This document shows, in pieces, positions 27,957 to 38,881 of a DNA stretch of 64,000 nt; position 1 is the stretch's first letter; each line of letters starts with the position of its first letter. The DNA is from Streptomyces griseoluteus. GTDB lineage: Bacteria > Actinomycetota > Actinomycetes > Streptomycetales > Streptomycetaceae. The notes under the pieces were generated by a model. That model searched no databases. It was not told the DNA's origin and worked only from the letters and a program-made list of their open reading frames with translations. The translations under genes and the position numbers were made by a program. The stretch covers positions 62,001 through 126,000 of the forward strand of contig JOBE01000013.1 of NCBI GenBank assembly GCA_000717735.1. Reading direction: 5' to 3'.

Positions 27957-28352
27957 ATGGTCGTATGGAAGCGGATGAGCTCCGGCATTCGTCCCGTACC
28001 CAGCCCGGCGCCTACCCCTTCGGTCTGGGCCGTAGCGGCCACCATGGCCCTGATCCTGGTCACGGCCTTCAACCTCCGTGACGGGCAAGGCGACCCCACC
28101 CTCGACCTCGTCGCACTGTCGCTCGCCGTGGCCCTGGTGAGCACGGGAGCGCGCCTCACAGCGGCCCCGGGAACCGCATTCCTCTGCTGGCTCATCCTCA
28201 ACGGCTTCGCCACCGCCCCCTTCGGCCAACTCACCTGGGAAGCCCCCTACGACCTCACGCGGTTCGGCTGCCTCCTCGTGGCGGCATGCGTGGGAACCGT
28301 GACCGCCCGCCTGTCCAACGCCCGTGCCGCCTACCATCGCCTCCAGGCGTAG
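27957..28352 (+). CDS. Integral membrane protein, DUF4118-like, 131 aa
   Basis: Four hydrophobic segments (AVAATMALILVTAFNL, LVALSLAVALVSTGARL, AFLCWLILNGFATAPFG, FGCLLVAACVGTVTARL) and the NGFATAPFG turn resemble the four-helix DUF4118 module of KdpD-type sensors, here without any kinase domain. ATG 27957 has a GGAGGAGG box. It lies in the island, divergent from antiporter module 2. Function unknown. Confidence 0.7.
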   Translation: MVVWKRMSSGIRPVPSPAPTPSVWAVAATMALILVTAFNLRDGQGDPTLDLVALSLAVALVSTGARLTAAPGTAFLCWLILNGFATAPFGQLTWEAPYDLTRFGCLLVAACVGTVTARLSNARAAYHRLQA

Positions 28353-28594
28353 CGCCGCGAGGTCGACGGGGCCGGCTCAGGTCCGGTCAGACCACTTCGG
28401 CCTGCCCGCCGCCTTCGTAGGTCCAGCTCTTCACCGGACTCGCCGTGCCATCAGCGGCGAGATCGAGGGCGCGGACCTGCCGTGCAATCCGCTGCTCATT
28501 CCCGCTGGAAAGCAGGAGAGTGACGGCCCGACAGGCCGCTTCGACGGGTTGCGCCTACCCTGGAATCAAGGTACCTGCGAGGCCGGAGGTCACC

Positions 28595-28750
28595 ATGATC
28601 ATTCTCGGGGTCATCCTGCTTGTCATCGGGTTCGTGGCCGGCATTTCCATCTTGTGGACGATCGGGATCGTCCTGGTCGTGATCGGGGTCATCCTGTGGA
28701 TCCTCGGGGCGGTCGGTCACGCGGTCGGCGGACGCCGTCATTACTGGTAG
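28595..28750 (+). CDS. Tiny two-helix membrane protein, 51 aa (DUF6131-like)
   Basis: Starts MIILGVILLVIGFVAGISIL and ends GGRRHYW; almost entirely two hydrophobic helices. GGAGG box eight bases upstream of ATG 28595. It matches a class of very small actinobacterial membrane proteins. Function unknown. Confidence 0.75.
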   Translation: MIILGVILLVIGFVAGISILWTIGIVLVVIGVILWILGAVGHAVGGRRHYW

Positions 28751-28932
28751 GCGGCTCGGCTCCGAGCCGACGCCCTCAACAGCCCGACGCTCCGGTGCGT
28801 GCGGGTGCCTCGGGTCTCCCTGGGCGGGCTGGTACGGATCCCGATCGCACGTTGCCCCGGGCCGTGAGCGGGTGAGGCGGCCCACACCTCGCCGCTCAGT
28901 GAGCGGCGAGGAAGATGGCGATGTAGTGGGCG

Positions 28933-29580
28933 GTGAAGGCTGCCACCGGCGTCCTGCGCGCCGCCGTCGCGCTCGCCGACGTCACCGGCATCGACGCGCT
29001 CAGCATGCGCAGGCTCGCGCAGGAGCTGAACGTCGTACCGATGGCCCTCTACAAACACGTGGCCAACAAGGAGGAGCTGCTCGACGGCATGGCCGACGCC
29101 GTCGTCCGCGAGATCGACCCGCCGGCCGCGGGACCCGACTGGCAGCGCGTGGTCCGCGGGCGGATCCTCTCGGCCCGGCGGGTCCTGCTGCGCCACCCCT
29201 GGGCGGTCCGGGTCATCGAGTCGCGGACCGGCCCCACCCCGGCCGTGCTCGCGTACCTGGACTCGATGGCCGGGACCTTCCGCGACGGTGGTCTCTCCGC
29301 CGACCTCACGCACCACGTCATGCACGCGATGGGCAGCCGCCTCCTCGGCTTCAGCCAGGAACTCTTCGACACCTCGGGCCCCTCAGGACCACCGGTCCCC
29401 GGGCCGGCGACGCACTACCCGAACATCGCGGAACTGGCCGCGACGGCCGCACACGACGGGGGCTCCACGGTCGGTGGCGGCTGCGACGACCAGTTCGAGT
29501 TCGAATTCGCCCTGGACCTCCTCCTGGACGGCTTCGAGAACCTCCGCCGCCAGGGCTGGACGTCGGCGCGGAAGGCGTAG
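28933..29580 (+). CDS. TetR-family regulator, probably slightly 5'-truncated
   Basis: 215 residues with a TetR N-terminal HTH (GVLRAAVALADVTGIDALSMRRLAQELNVVPMALYKHVANKEELL) and a TetR_C-type ligand domain. Only eight residues precede the first helix, and an in-frame TAG lies just upstream of the GTG at 28933, whereas relatives have a longer basic N-terminus. The promoter and first codons may have been lost. It lies in the island; the target is unknown. Confidence 0.75.
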   Translation: MKAATGVLRAAVALADVTGIDALSMRRLAQELNVVPMALYKHVANKEELLDGMADAVVREIDPPAAGPDWQRVVRGRILSARRVLLRHPWAVRVIESRTGPTPAVLAYLDSMAGTFRDGGLSADLTHHVMHAMGSRLLGFSQELFDTSGPSGPPVPGPATHYPNIAELAATAAHDGGSTVGGGCDDQFEFEFALDLLLDGFENLRRQGWTSARKA

Positions 29581-29657
29581 CGGGTACGGGGGGGGCGGGG
29601 GGCTGATTCCCACGCCGCTCCGGCACCAAGAAACCGGTGCGCTTCAGCCCGGCGGTG

Positions 29658-30425
29658 TCACCGAGAGGCCCACCAGGTCGAGGGCGCGGCGACGGTGTAA
29701 CCCAGGGACTCGTACAGCGGTCTGCCCAGCTTCGAAGCGGTGAGGGTGACCGGCAGGTCCGCCAGGTGGGCGAGGGAGCCGAGCATGACGGCCCGCCCCA
29801 CGCCACGCGACCGGAAAGCCGGCGAAGTGCCGACCCAGTAGTGGCTGCCGACGCCGTCGACCACGACGCTGACGCCGGCTCCTGCGGGCACGCCGTCGCG
29901 CACGGCGACGAACACGTCCACGCCCGGCTGCCCGATCAGCGCCGTCGGGAACAGCTCGCCGGGGCGGTACGGCTCGAATCCGGCCAGCTCGAAGCCCTCG
30001 ATCACGATCCGCTCGGCCGCCTGGAGGTCCTCGGGCCGCCGTACCCGGATCACGTCCGGCGCCGGTTCACCGGCGGGGCCGGGCGGGCGCAGCATGACCG
30101 GCATCTGCCAGCTGCGCATGCCCAGGTGGCTCAGGTCGGTCGAGCTGAACGGATCCTCGACGTTCACCGGGCCTGCGGCTCGGCGCACCAGCTCGCTCGA
30201 CTCGTCCAGTTCGCCCGGGTCGAGGACCGGCTCTTGGATCAGGATCCGCAGGCCGGCGCGCACGCCGCCGTCGACCGCGACGAATCCGCGGCGTCGGATG
30301 ACCCCATGCCCCCGGCATCGGCCGGTCGCTGTCCAAAAGGCGGCGGAGTTACGGGCCTGCCGCATCGGTACCTGGGCCAAGGTCACGGACGTGGCTGGGC
30401 CGGCCGAAGAGGATCTTGTTGTCAT
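29658..30425 (-). CDS. GNAT-family N-acetyltransferase
   Basis: 255 residues from ATG 30425. The C-terminal half is a GNAT fold: VRRPEDLQAAERIVIEGF, then GVSVVVDGVGSHYWVGTSPAFRSRGVGRAVMLGSLAHL, which carries the acetyl-CoA pyrophosphate loop RSRGVG, and LYESLGYT. The substrate is unknown. It is the last gene before the right island junction at 30561-30584. Earlier in-frame codons run back across the duplicated tRNA end and are not coding. Confidence 0.85.
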   Translation of the reverse strand: MTTRSSSAGPATSVTLAQVPMRQARNSAAFWTATGRCRGHGVIRRRGFVAVDGGVRAGLRILIQEPVLDPGELDESSELVRRAAGPVNVEDPFSSTDLSHLGMRSWQMPVMLRPPGPAGEPAPDVIRVRRPEDLQAAERIVIEGFELAGFEPYRPGELFPTALIGQPGVDVFVAVRDGVPAGAGVSVVVDGVGSHYWVGTSPAFRSRGVGRAVMLGSLAHLADLPVTLTASKLGRPLYESLGYTVAAPSTWWASR

Positions 30426-30560
30426 CACGCCAACGGTAGTGCGCAATTGACCGAGCACACGGGCCACTTGCATGCACGCTGACTGGGCCACCTGCGTGGC
30501 GCGCCCGGTCCCGCATTCGGGCCGGCCTGCGATCCCGCGAGATCCTCGGCCGACGGAGGA

Positions 30561-30584
30561 GGGTTCGATTCCCGTCATCCGCTC
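30561..30584 (+). repeat. attR-like site: duplicated tRNA-Gly 3' end
   Basis: Exact 24-bp copy of 23466-23489 (T-arm plus acceptor strand) without the rest of a tRNA. Confidence 0.8.
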
Positions 30585-30655
30585 CACGAGGCACCCCGAG
30601 CGCGCCCCCTCCCGGACGACGCTAAGGTGAGGCGCCGTACTCGGCGGAGCGCTTC

Positions 30656-30685
30656 CCTGAGGGAGGATCGCTCGCCTGAGGGAGG
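30656..30685. repeat. Direct repeat of the ribosome-site region of the sigma gene
   Basis: cctgagggagg occurs at 30656-30666 and again at 30675-30685; the second copy is the Shine-Dalgarno of the sigma factor. The duplication may affect translation strength. Confidence 0.6.
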
Positions 30686-30690
30686 TGGGG

Positions 30691-32259
30691 ATGGGGCTCA
30701 TGGACGCGGACCACGCGGGGCTGGTCGTCGCGGCGCAGGCCGGGGACGACCGGGCGCGCGAGGAGCTGATCGCCGCGTACCTGCCCTTGGTCTACAACAT
30801 CGTCGGGCGGGCGCTGAGCGGACATGCCGACGTCGACGACGTCGTCCAGGAGACCCTGCTGCGCGTGGTGCGCGACCTGCCCGCCCTGCGTGCCCCGGAG
30901 AGCTTCCGGTCCTGGCTGGTGTCGATCACGCTCCGCCAGATCAACACCCACTGGCACCGGCAACGCACCTTCACCGGTCGGACCACGGTCATCGACGAGG
31001 CGCTTCGGATACCGGACGCCGGCGCCGAGCACGAGGACGTGACGATCCTGCGTCTGCGTGTGTCGGACGAACGTCGTCAGGTGGCCGAAGCCGCGCGGTG
31101 GCTCGACCCGGACCATCGCATGCTGATGTCGCTGTGGTGGCAGGAGTCCGCCGGCCTGCTGAGCCGTGACGACATCGCCGACGCGACGGGGCTCACCGTC
31201 GCCCATGCCGGAGTACGGCTGCAGCGCATGCGCGAGCAGCTGGAACTGAGCCGGACGATCGTCGCCGCCCTGGAGGCCGACCCGCGCTGTCCGCAGCTGG
31301 ACGAGACCGTCGCCGGCTGGGACGGTCTCCGTACGTCGGTGTGGCGCAAGCGGATCGCGCGGCACACCCGCGAGTGCCCCGTCTGCACCGCGACGAGGAC
31401 AGAGCGGATTCCGGCCGAACTCCTGCTCCTCAGCCTCGCGCCGCTGGCCGTCCCGGCCGGGCTCCTCGCCGCGCTGGCCGCCAAGGGCCTGCTGTCGGGT
31501 GCGGCCGCGAGCGCCGCCGGGCTGGCCACGGCACACGTCGCCGCCGGCACGGCGACGGCGACAGCGACAGCGACAGCGGGAGGCGGGCTGCACAGCGGGC
31601 TGATCGGCACACTCCACGCCGTGACCGCTCATCCGCTGGTCGGCCTCGCCGCCGGCGCGGTGCTCATCGCCGGGACCGCCACCTACGCGGCCTGGCCCGA
31701 ACCGGCCCCTCGGGAGCCCGGCGTCATCGCCGCGCCCACGGTCGGCACTCCCCCGTCGACCCCGTCGCGCACCACCACGCCGGCCGGACCGCCCCCGGCG
31801 AGTCCGTCCGCCGTCGAGGGCACCGTCCCGCTGGGCGCGCAGTCGCTGGAGTCCGTGGACCAGCCCGCCCTGTACGTCACGTACGCCGGCGACTTCGCGA
31901 CGCTCGGCCGGGTCTCCGCGTCCAGCAGCGCGCAGACACGGCAGCGGGTCACCTTCACGGTCGTCAGGGGGCTGGCCGACGCGGGGTGCGTCACCTTCCG
32001 CGCCGCGGACGGGCGCTATCTGCGCCATCGTGACCTGCGGCTACGGCTGAGCGGCGACGACGGCAGCGCACTCTTCCGTGAAGACGCCACCTTCTGTCCG
32101 CGCCCCGGGGCGGTCCCCGGGTCGGTGACCCTGCACGCGCACAACTATCCCGGGTCGGTCATCCGCCACCGCGACGGTGGCGTCTGGCTCGACGGCTCCG
32201 ACGGCACCCGGGCCTTCGCCGGCCAGGCCTCCTTCATCGTGCGCGGGGCCGGGGCCTGA
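30691..32259 (+). CDS. ECF sigma factor fused to ZAS-like motif, membrane segments and AbfB carbohydrate-binding domain
   Basis: 522 residues in one chain. Residues 10-90 are sigma region 2 (HADVDDVVQETLLRVVRDLP, FRSWLVSITLRQINTHW); 130-185 are region 4 (LLSRDDIADATGLTVAHAGVRLQRM). Next comes H225-x3-C229-x2-C232, the zinc anti-sigma signature, then hydrophobic segments at 242-283 and 315-333, a Thr/Pro-rich linker, and from about 385 an AbfB-type (CBM42) domain (RYLRHRDLRLRL, HAHNYPGSVIRHRDGGVWLD). ATG 30691 has GGAGG upstream; GTG 30685 is possible. Predicted topology: sigma inside, sugar-binding domain outside. It stands just before arabinoxylan hydrolase genes on the same strand, which it probably controls after release from the membrane. 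Confidence 0.88.
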   Translation: MGLMDADHAGLVVAAQAGDDRAREELIAAYLPLVYNIVGRALSGHADVDDVVQETLLRVVRDLPALRAPESFRSWLVSITLRQINTHWHRQRTFTGRTTVIDEALRIPDAGAEHEDVTILRLRVSDERRQVAEAARWLDPDHRMLMSLWWQESAGLLSRDDIADATGLTVAHAGVRLQRMREQLELSRTIVAALEADPRCPQLDETVAGWDGLRTSVWRKRIARHTRECPVCTATRTERIPAELLLLSLAPLAVPAGLLAALAAKGLLSGAAASAAGLATAHVAAGTATATATATAGGGLHSGLIGTLHAVTAHPLVGLAAGAVLIAGTATYAAWPEPAPREPGVIAAPTVGTPPSTPSRTTTPAGPPPASPSAVEGTVPLGAQSLESVDQPALYVTYAGDFATLGRVSASSSAQTRQRVTFTVVRGLADAGCVTFRAADGRYLRHRDLRLRLSGDDGSALFREDATFCPRPGAVPGSVTLHAHNYPGSVIRHRDGGVWLDGSDGTRAFAGQASFIVRGAGA

Positions 32260-32361
32260 GAGCCCCCTGAGCAATCGTCCGGACGGGGCGACTTTTCTGT
32301 TACGACGGCGTGAGCTCGGAGGCCTCCCTTGCGTGGGGTTCCTTCCCGTCGCTCACCATGA

Positions 32362-34857
<2,496 letters not shown>

Positions 34858-34908
34858 CCCGGCTGACCTGCCCGTTCCACGGTGACACGCAAGGAGAAAC
34901 AACCCCCC

Positions 34909-37533
34909 ATGAAGAACCCCACGAACGGTGGGCGCCGCGGGCGTCACCGCCGTCGCTGGACCGCGACAGGACTGCTGCTCGGAGCGCCCGCGCTCGTCGT
35001 GCCGTACCTCCTGTTCGTGCAGGACGACTCGCAGGCCGCGACGGTCGACGCCGACGCCTACTACCGGCTGATCTCCGTACGCAGCGGCAAGGCGCTCGAC
35101 GTCAACGCCTTCTCCACCGCCGACGGCACCCGCATCCAGCAGTGGACCGACCAGAACACCGCCAACCAGCAGTGGAAGCTGCGACCCGCCGGGGACGGCC
35201 ACTACGAGCTGGTGAACCGCAACAGCGGCAAGGTGCTGGGCATAGCGGGCGGCTCGTCCGCCCAGGCGGCCGCCGCCGAACAGCAGACCGACAGCTCCTC
35301 CACCTCCCAGGAGTGGCGGATCGACGGCGTGAGCGGCACCGACGCCGTCACCCTCACCTCCCGCAGGAGCGGCCAGGTCCTGGACGTCTCCGGAGGCTCC
35401 ACCGCCGAGGGCGCGGGAGTCATCCAGTACCCCGGCAGGGGCAGCACCAACCAGCAGTGGAAGCTGGTGAAGACGGCCGGGTCCCAGGCGGCCGGAACCG
35501 GACCGTACACGTGGAAGAACGCCCAGGTGGTGGGCGGCGGTTACGTCACCGGGCTCGTGTTCAACCCGCGCGCGAAGGGCCTGCTGTACGCCCGCACCGA
35601 CATGGGCGGCGCCTACCGCTGGGACGTCGCGGCCGAGCAGTGGATCCCGCTGACCGACTGGGTCGGCGAGAAGGACTGGAACCTGCTGGGCATCGACTCG
35701 CTGGCCACCGACCCCGTCGACCCCGACCGGCTCTACCTCGCGGCCGGCACCTACACCAACAGCTGGGCGGGCAACGGCGCGCTCCTGCGCTCCACCGACC
35801 GCGGCCGCACCTTCCAGCGCACCGACCTGCCCTTCAAGCTGGGCGCCAACGAGGACGGCCGCGGGGCGGGCGAACGCCTTGTGATCGACCCCGCCGACAA
35901 CGGCACCCTGCTCCTCGGCACCCGCAAGAACGGCCTGTGGCGCAGCACCGACCACGGGGTGAGCTGGAGCCAGGTGTCCTCGTTCCCCGTCAAGGACGGG
36001 GCGGGCAGCGGCGCGGGCATCTCCTTCGTGACGTACGGCCCGGCCGGCAGCGGGACGGTCTACGTCGGCGTCGCCGACAAGTCCCGCTCCCTCTACCGCT
36101 CCACCGACGGCGGCAGCACCTGGCAGGCCGTCTCCGGGCAGCCCACCGGCCAGATGCCGCAGCACGGCGTGCTCTCCGGTGACGGCTCGCTGTACCTGAC
36201 GTACACCGACAATCTCGGACCCAACGGCGTGACGGGGGGTTCGGTGTGGAAGTACACGCCGGCCGGCGCGGCGTGGAAGAACATCTCCCCGTCCCAGGGC
36301 TCTTACGGGTTCTCCGGTCTGGCCGTCGACCCGCAGAAGCCGTCCACGGTGATGGTCACCACCCTCGGCCGCTGGTGGCCCGAGGACGAGATCTACCGGA
36401 CCACCGACGGCGGCACGACCTGGAAGGCACTGGCCGACAAGTCGGTGCGGAGCGCCTCTGCCGCTCCTTACGTCGGCACCCATACCGGGCACTGGATGAC
36501 CGCCCTGGCCATCGACCCCTTCAGCTCCGGGCACGTGCTGTACGGCACCGGCAACGGCATCCTGCGCAGCAAGGACGCCCATGCCTCCGACAGCGGCGGC
36601 ACCAGCCATTGGAGCATGGGCGCCCGAGGTCTTGAGGAGACCGCGCTGCTGGACGCGATCGCCCCTCCCGGCGGTGCCACCGTCATCACCGCCATGGGCG
36701 ACCAAGGCGGTTTCCGCCACGACTCCCTGACCGAGGTGCCCGCCGGTCGGCTGAAGAACCCGATGATGAACAACAGCACCGACATCGACTTCGCCCAGTC
36801 CAACCCCGCGATGATGGTCCGCGTCGGCACTGGCGGCGCACAGGACGGCGCCTACTCCACCGACGGCGGCAGTAGCTGGAACGGCTTCAAGGCAGAGCCC
36901 GTGGGCAGCGCCCACAGCGGCCACATCGCGCTCGCCGCGGACGGCTCCAGCATCGTCTGGACCCAGTCCGGTCAGGCCCCGTACCGCTCGACCGACAAGG
37001 GGGCGAGCTGGTCGAGGGTCGGCGGCCTGGGCACCGGCGCCGTGGTCGTCGCCGACCGCTCCTCGGCCAGGACCTTCTACTCACTGGCCGGCGGCACGCT
37101 CCACGCCAGCACCGACGGCGGCGCGACCTTCACCGCCCGGGCCACCGGCCTGCCCGCCGGCCGGCTCGCGGCCGTCCCCGGCGTCGCCGGGGACCTGTGG
37201 ATCGCCGGCGGCGACAAGGGAGTGCTGCACTCCACCGACGGCGGCCGCACCTTCACCACGCTCACCACGGTGCGGTCCGCCTCCGCCCTCGGCTTCGGCA
37301 AGGCCGCGCCGGGCTCCTCCTACCAGGCCCTGTACCTGATCGGCACCGTCAAGGACGTCACGGGCGTCTTCCGCTCGACCGACGAGGGCGCCACCTGGGT
37401 CCGCGTCAACGACGACGCCCACCAGTGGGGCAACATCAGCGGCAGCGGCGTCGTCACCGGTGACCCCGACACCTACGGGCGCGTCTACATCGGCACCAAC
37501 GGACGCGGCCTCCAGTACGGCGACCCGTCCTGA
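34909..37533 (+). CDS. Secreted CBM13 - GH74 xyloglucanase
   Basis: 874 residues. Basic N-terminus and signal helix ([20 protein letters not shown]), a ricin-type CBM13 at about 45-190 (three NQQW/SQEW repeats), then a two-lobed GH74 beta-propeller. Many Asp-box repeats ([24 protein letters not shown]) and the two catalytic Asp regions, [11 protein letters not shown] and [10 protein letters not shown], are present. It cleaves xyloglucan chains outside the cell. ATG 34909 follows AAGGAG and is 51 bases after the xylanase stop, so it is probably in the same transcript. A terminator follows at 37547-37581. Confidence 0.95.
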   Translation: MKNPTNGGRRGRHRRRWTATGLLLGAPALVVPYLLFVQDDSQAATVDADAYYRLISVRSGKALDVNAFSTADGTRIQQWTDQNTANQQWKLRPAGDGHYELVNRNSGKVLGIAGGSSAQAAAAEQQTDSSSTSQEWRIDGVSGTDAVTLTSRRSGQVLDVSGGSTAEGAGVIQYPGRGSTNQQWKLVKTAGSQAAGTGPYTWKNAQVVGGGYVTGLVFNPRAKGLLYARTDMGGAYRWDVAAEQWIPLTDWVGEKDWNLLGIDSLATDPVDPDRLYLAAGTYTNSWAGNGALLRSTDRGRTFQRTDLPFKLGANEDGRGAGERLVIDPADNGTLLLGTRKNGLWRSTDHGVSWSQVSSFPVKDGAGSGAGISFVTYGPAGSGTVYVGVADKSRSLYRSTDGGSTWQAVSGQPTGQMPQHGVLSGDGSLYLTYTDNLGPNGVTGGSVWKYTPAGAAWKNISPSQGSYGFSGLAVDPQKPSTVMVTTLGRWWPEDEIYRTTDGGTTWKALADKSVRSASAAPYVGTHTGHWMTALAIDPFSSGHVLYGTGNGILRSKDAHASDSGGTSHWSMGARGLEETALLDAIAPPGGATVITAMGDQGGFRHDSLTEVPAGRLKNPMMNNSTDIDFAQSNPAMMVRVGTGGAQDGAYSTDGGSSWNGFKAEPVGSAHSGHIALAADGSSIVWTQSGQAPYRSTDKGASWSRVGGLGTGAVVVADRSSARTFYSLAGGTLHASTDGGATFTARATGLPAGRLAAVPGVAGDLWIAGGDKGVLHSTDGGRTFTTLTTVRSASALGFGKAAPGSSYQALYLIGTVKDVTGVFRSTDEGATWVRVNDDAHQWGNISGSGVVTGDPDTYGRVYIGTNGRGLQYGDPS

Positions 37534-37546
37534 CACCGACGCCCGA

Positions 37547-37581
37547 GCGGGGCCGCAGGCCGTTGCGCCTGCGGCCCCCGC
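37547..37581. terminator. Hairpin terminator of the hydrolase operon
   Basis: Arms 37547-37560 and 37567-37581 pair almost perfectly (one bulged base), 14 bases after the GH74 stop. Confidence 0.85.
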
Positions 37582-37595
37582 ACGGCCCGTGAGGG

Positions 37596-37934
37596 TCACA
37601 TGGCGTGGCCGATCCACCGCCGCAGCGCGACATGGGTGGTGTCGCCCAGCCGGCACAGGGCCTCGATGGCATCCATGTCGCCCGGCAGGGGTGCGATGCC
37701 CGCGGTGGTGAGAGCGGCGTGCAGCTCCAGGCGGCGGCGGTCGGCCGGTTCGAGACGACCGGACGGACGACCCGTCGGCTCCGGCGCGGGCGGCAGGTCG
37801 TCGCCGGGCTCCAGGACACCGCAGACCGTCGGCGTCCGGTCCGGCAGATCGTCGACGAGCGCGGCGGGAAAGCGGTAGGGGTCGAGATCCCGCAGCGCCA
37901 TGGTGCCGGTGGTGAAAGCCTGAAAACCAGTCAC
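37596..37934 (-). CDS. Hypothetical protein, 112 aa
   Basis: No recognised family. Soluble, with a Pro-rich middle and a C-terminal helical part (ELHAALTTAGIAPLPGDMDAIEALCRLGDTTHVALRRWI). ATG at 37934. Convergent with the GH74 gene across its terminator. Confidence 0.6.
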   Translation of the reverse strand: MTGFQAFTTGTMALRDLDPYRFPAALVDDLPDRTPTVCGVLEPGDDLPPAPEPTGRPSGRLEPADRRRLELHAALTTAGIAPLPGDMDAIEALCRLGDTTHVALRRWIGHAM

Positions 37935-38310
37935 GAATGCCTCCTCGGTCGTCGTGCCACTGCACAGGACGACTGCGAACGGAGCGGAGGCAGTTGCGGC
38001 GGACGACGGACTCCACTCGAATGTCCCCTACGGCATCTCGTAACAAAAGCGATGAACCACCCGGCGGGCCCGCTGCGCGGGAGGCGGTTCGACTCAGGTC
38101 CGCAGTGCGTCCAGGGCGGCGAGGTCCTCCGGGGCGAGGAGCGGGTCGGCCGCCGCGATGGTGACGGCTTTCCCGCCTGATCACTTGTCGGACCGCGCGC
38201 CGGTCAGCCTGGCCGTCACCGCGCTCAGCCACAGCAGGCCGAGGCCGGCGCCGGCGGTGAAGGCCAGGACCGAGGCGGCCGAGGCCACTTGGGCGCATGT
38301 CGGGACGGGA
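37935..38310. other. Stretch with possible gene remnants
   Basis: No intact gene seen. On the minus strand two short tails look protein-like: one ending AADPLLAPEDLAALDALRT at a stop at 38094-38096, and one ending GLLWLSAVTARLTGARSDK at a stop at 38181-38183. Both lack starts and may be decayed genes. Confidence 0.4.
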
Positions 38311-38685
38311 TCAGGCGGCCGGGCTGCGGTCGGTCGCGCGGCCGGGGCGGCGGGCGGCCGCGGGGCGGGTGAGGGCGCGGGCGCCGAGGGCCGTGGCGAG
38401 CAGCCCCACCAGCAGACCGACGTAGGCGCCGCCCAGGCCGTTGCCGGTGCCGAGGCCACCGGACGCGGTGGCCGCGACGAGGCCGCCGAGGGCGACGGCG
38501 AGCAGCCCCGCCGCGAGCGCGGCGACGGCACCGGTCCGCCAGGAGCGGCGCAGGGCCCGCCAGGCGAGGCCCACGCCGATCAGACCGAGCACCGCGGCCG
38601 TGCTCGCGCCCAGCCGCCCGGCGCTCACGTGGAGGACATCGGCGGCGAGCGGCTGGACCTCGGCAAGCGAGTAACGGTCGTTCAT
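38311..38685 (-). CDS. DUF6223-like integral membrane protein
   Basis: 124 residues from ATG 38685 (MNDRYSLAEVQPLAADVLHV). Three hydrophobic helices (AAVLGLIGVGLAWRALR, AVAALAAGLLAVALGGLVAA, AYVGLLVGLLATALGARAL) with the GTGNGLGGAYVGL glycine-rich turn typical of this small Streptomyces family. Divergent from the two-component system at 38882, with paired palindromes at 38775-38825 between them, so it is a likely target of that system. Confidence 0.75.
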   Translation of the reverse strand: MNDRYSLAEVQPLAADVLHVSAGRLGASTAAVLGLIGVGLAWRALRRSWRTGAVAALAAGLLAVALGGLVAATASGGLGTGNGLGGAYVGLLVGLLATALGARALTRPAAARRPGRATDRSPAA

Positions 38686-38774
38686 GACGTACTCCTTCTC
38701 CTCCTGCGACGGAACGTCCCCCGAGCATGTCCGCCGCACCCCCCGCCGGTCGTCCGACGGACGCGGACTCTTCC

Positions 38775-38825
38775 GACTGCCACGGCCGCGGCAGTCGCCG
38801 CGCGTCTACCACGGACGCGGTAGTC
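38775..38825. promoter_or_regulatory. Two related palindromes, probable response-regulator operators
   Basis: GACTGCC-N8-GGCAGTC (38775-38796) and GTCTACC-N8-GGTAGTC (38804-38825), 29 bases centre to centre, share the layout (C)T(G/A)CC-acgg(c/a)cgc-GG(C/T)AG. They lie between the divergent DUF6223 gene and the histidine kinase gene. Confidence 0.7.
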
Positions 38826-38881
38826 GGCCCTCGTCCACGGGAGGGACTTGCCGGGGGCGGCCGCTTGGGTAGGTTGCGCCC

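Larger units (their letters stand above)
23466..30584. mobile_element. Putative tRNA-Gly-integrated genomic island, about 7.1 kb
   Basis: The interval starts at an intact tRNA-Gly and ends at an exact 24-bp duplicate of the tRNA 3' end, the classic footprint of tyrosine-recombinase integration. No integrase, excisionase or replication gene is visible, so it would be a degenerate or cargo-only element. Cargo: two antiporter modules with regulatory subunits, small membrane proteins, a TetR regulator and a GNAT acetyltransferase. Confidence 0.65.

Noticed and set aside
30561..30584. Second tRNA-Gly gene
   Set aside because: Only the T-arm and acceptor 3' strand are present; there is no D-arm or anticodon arm. 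It is an attachment-site duplicate.
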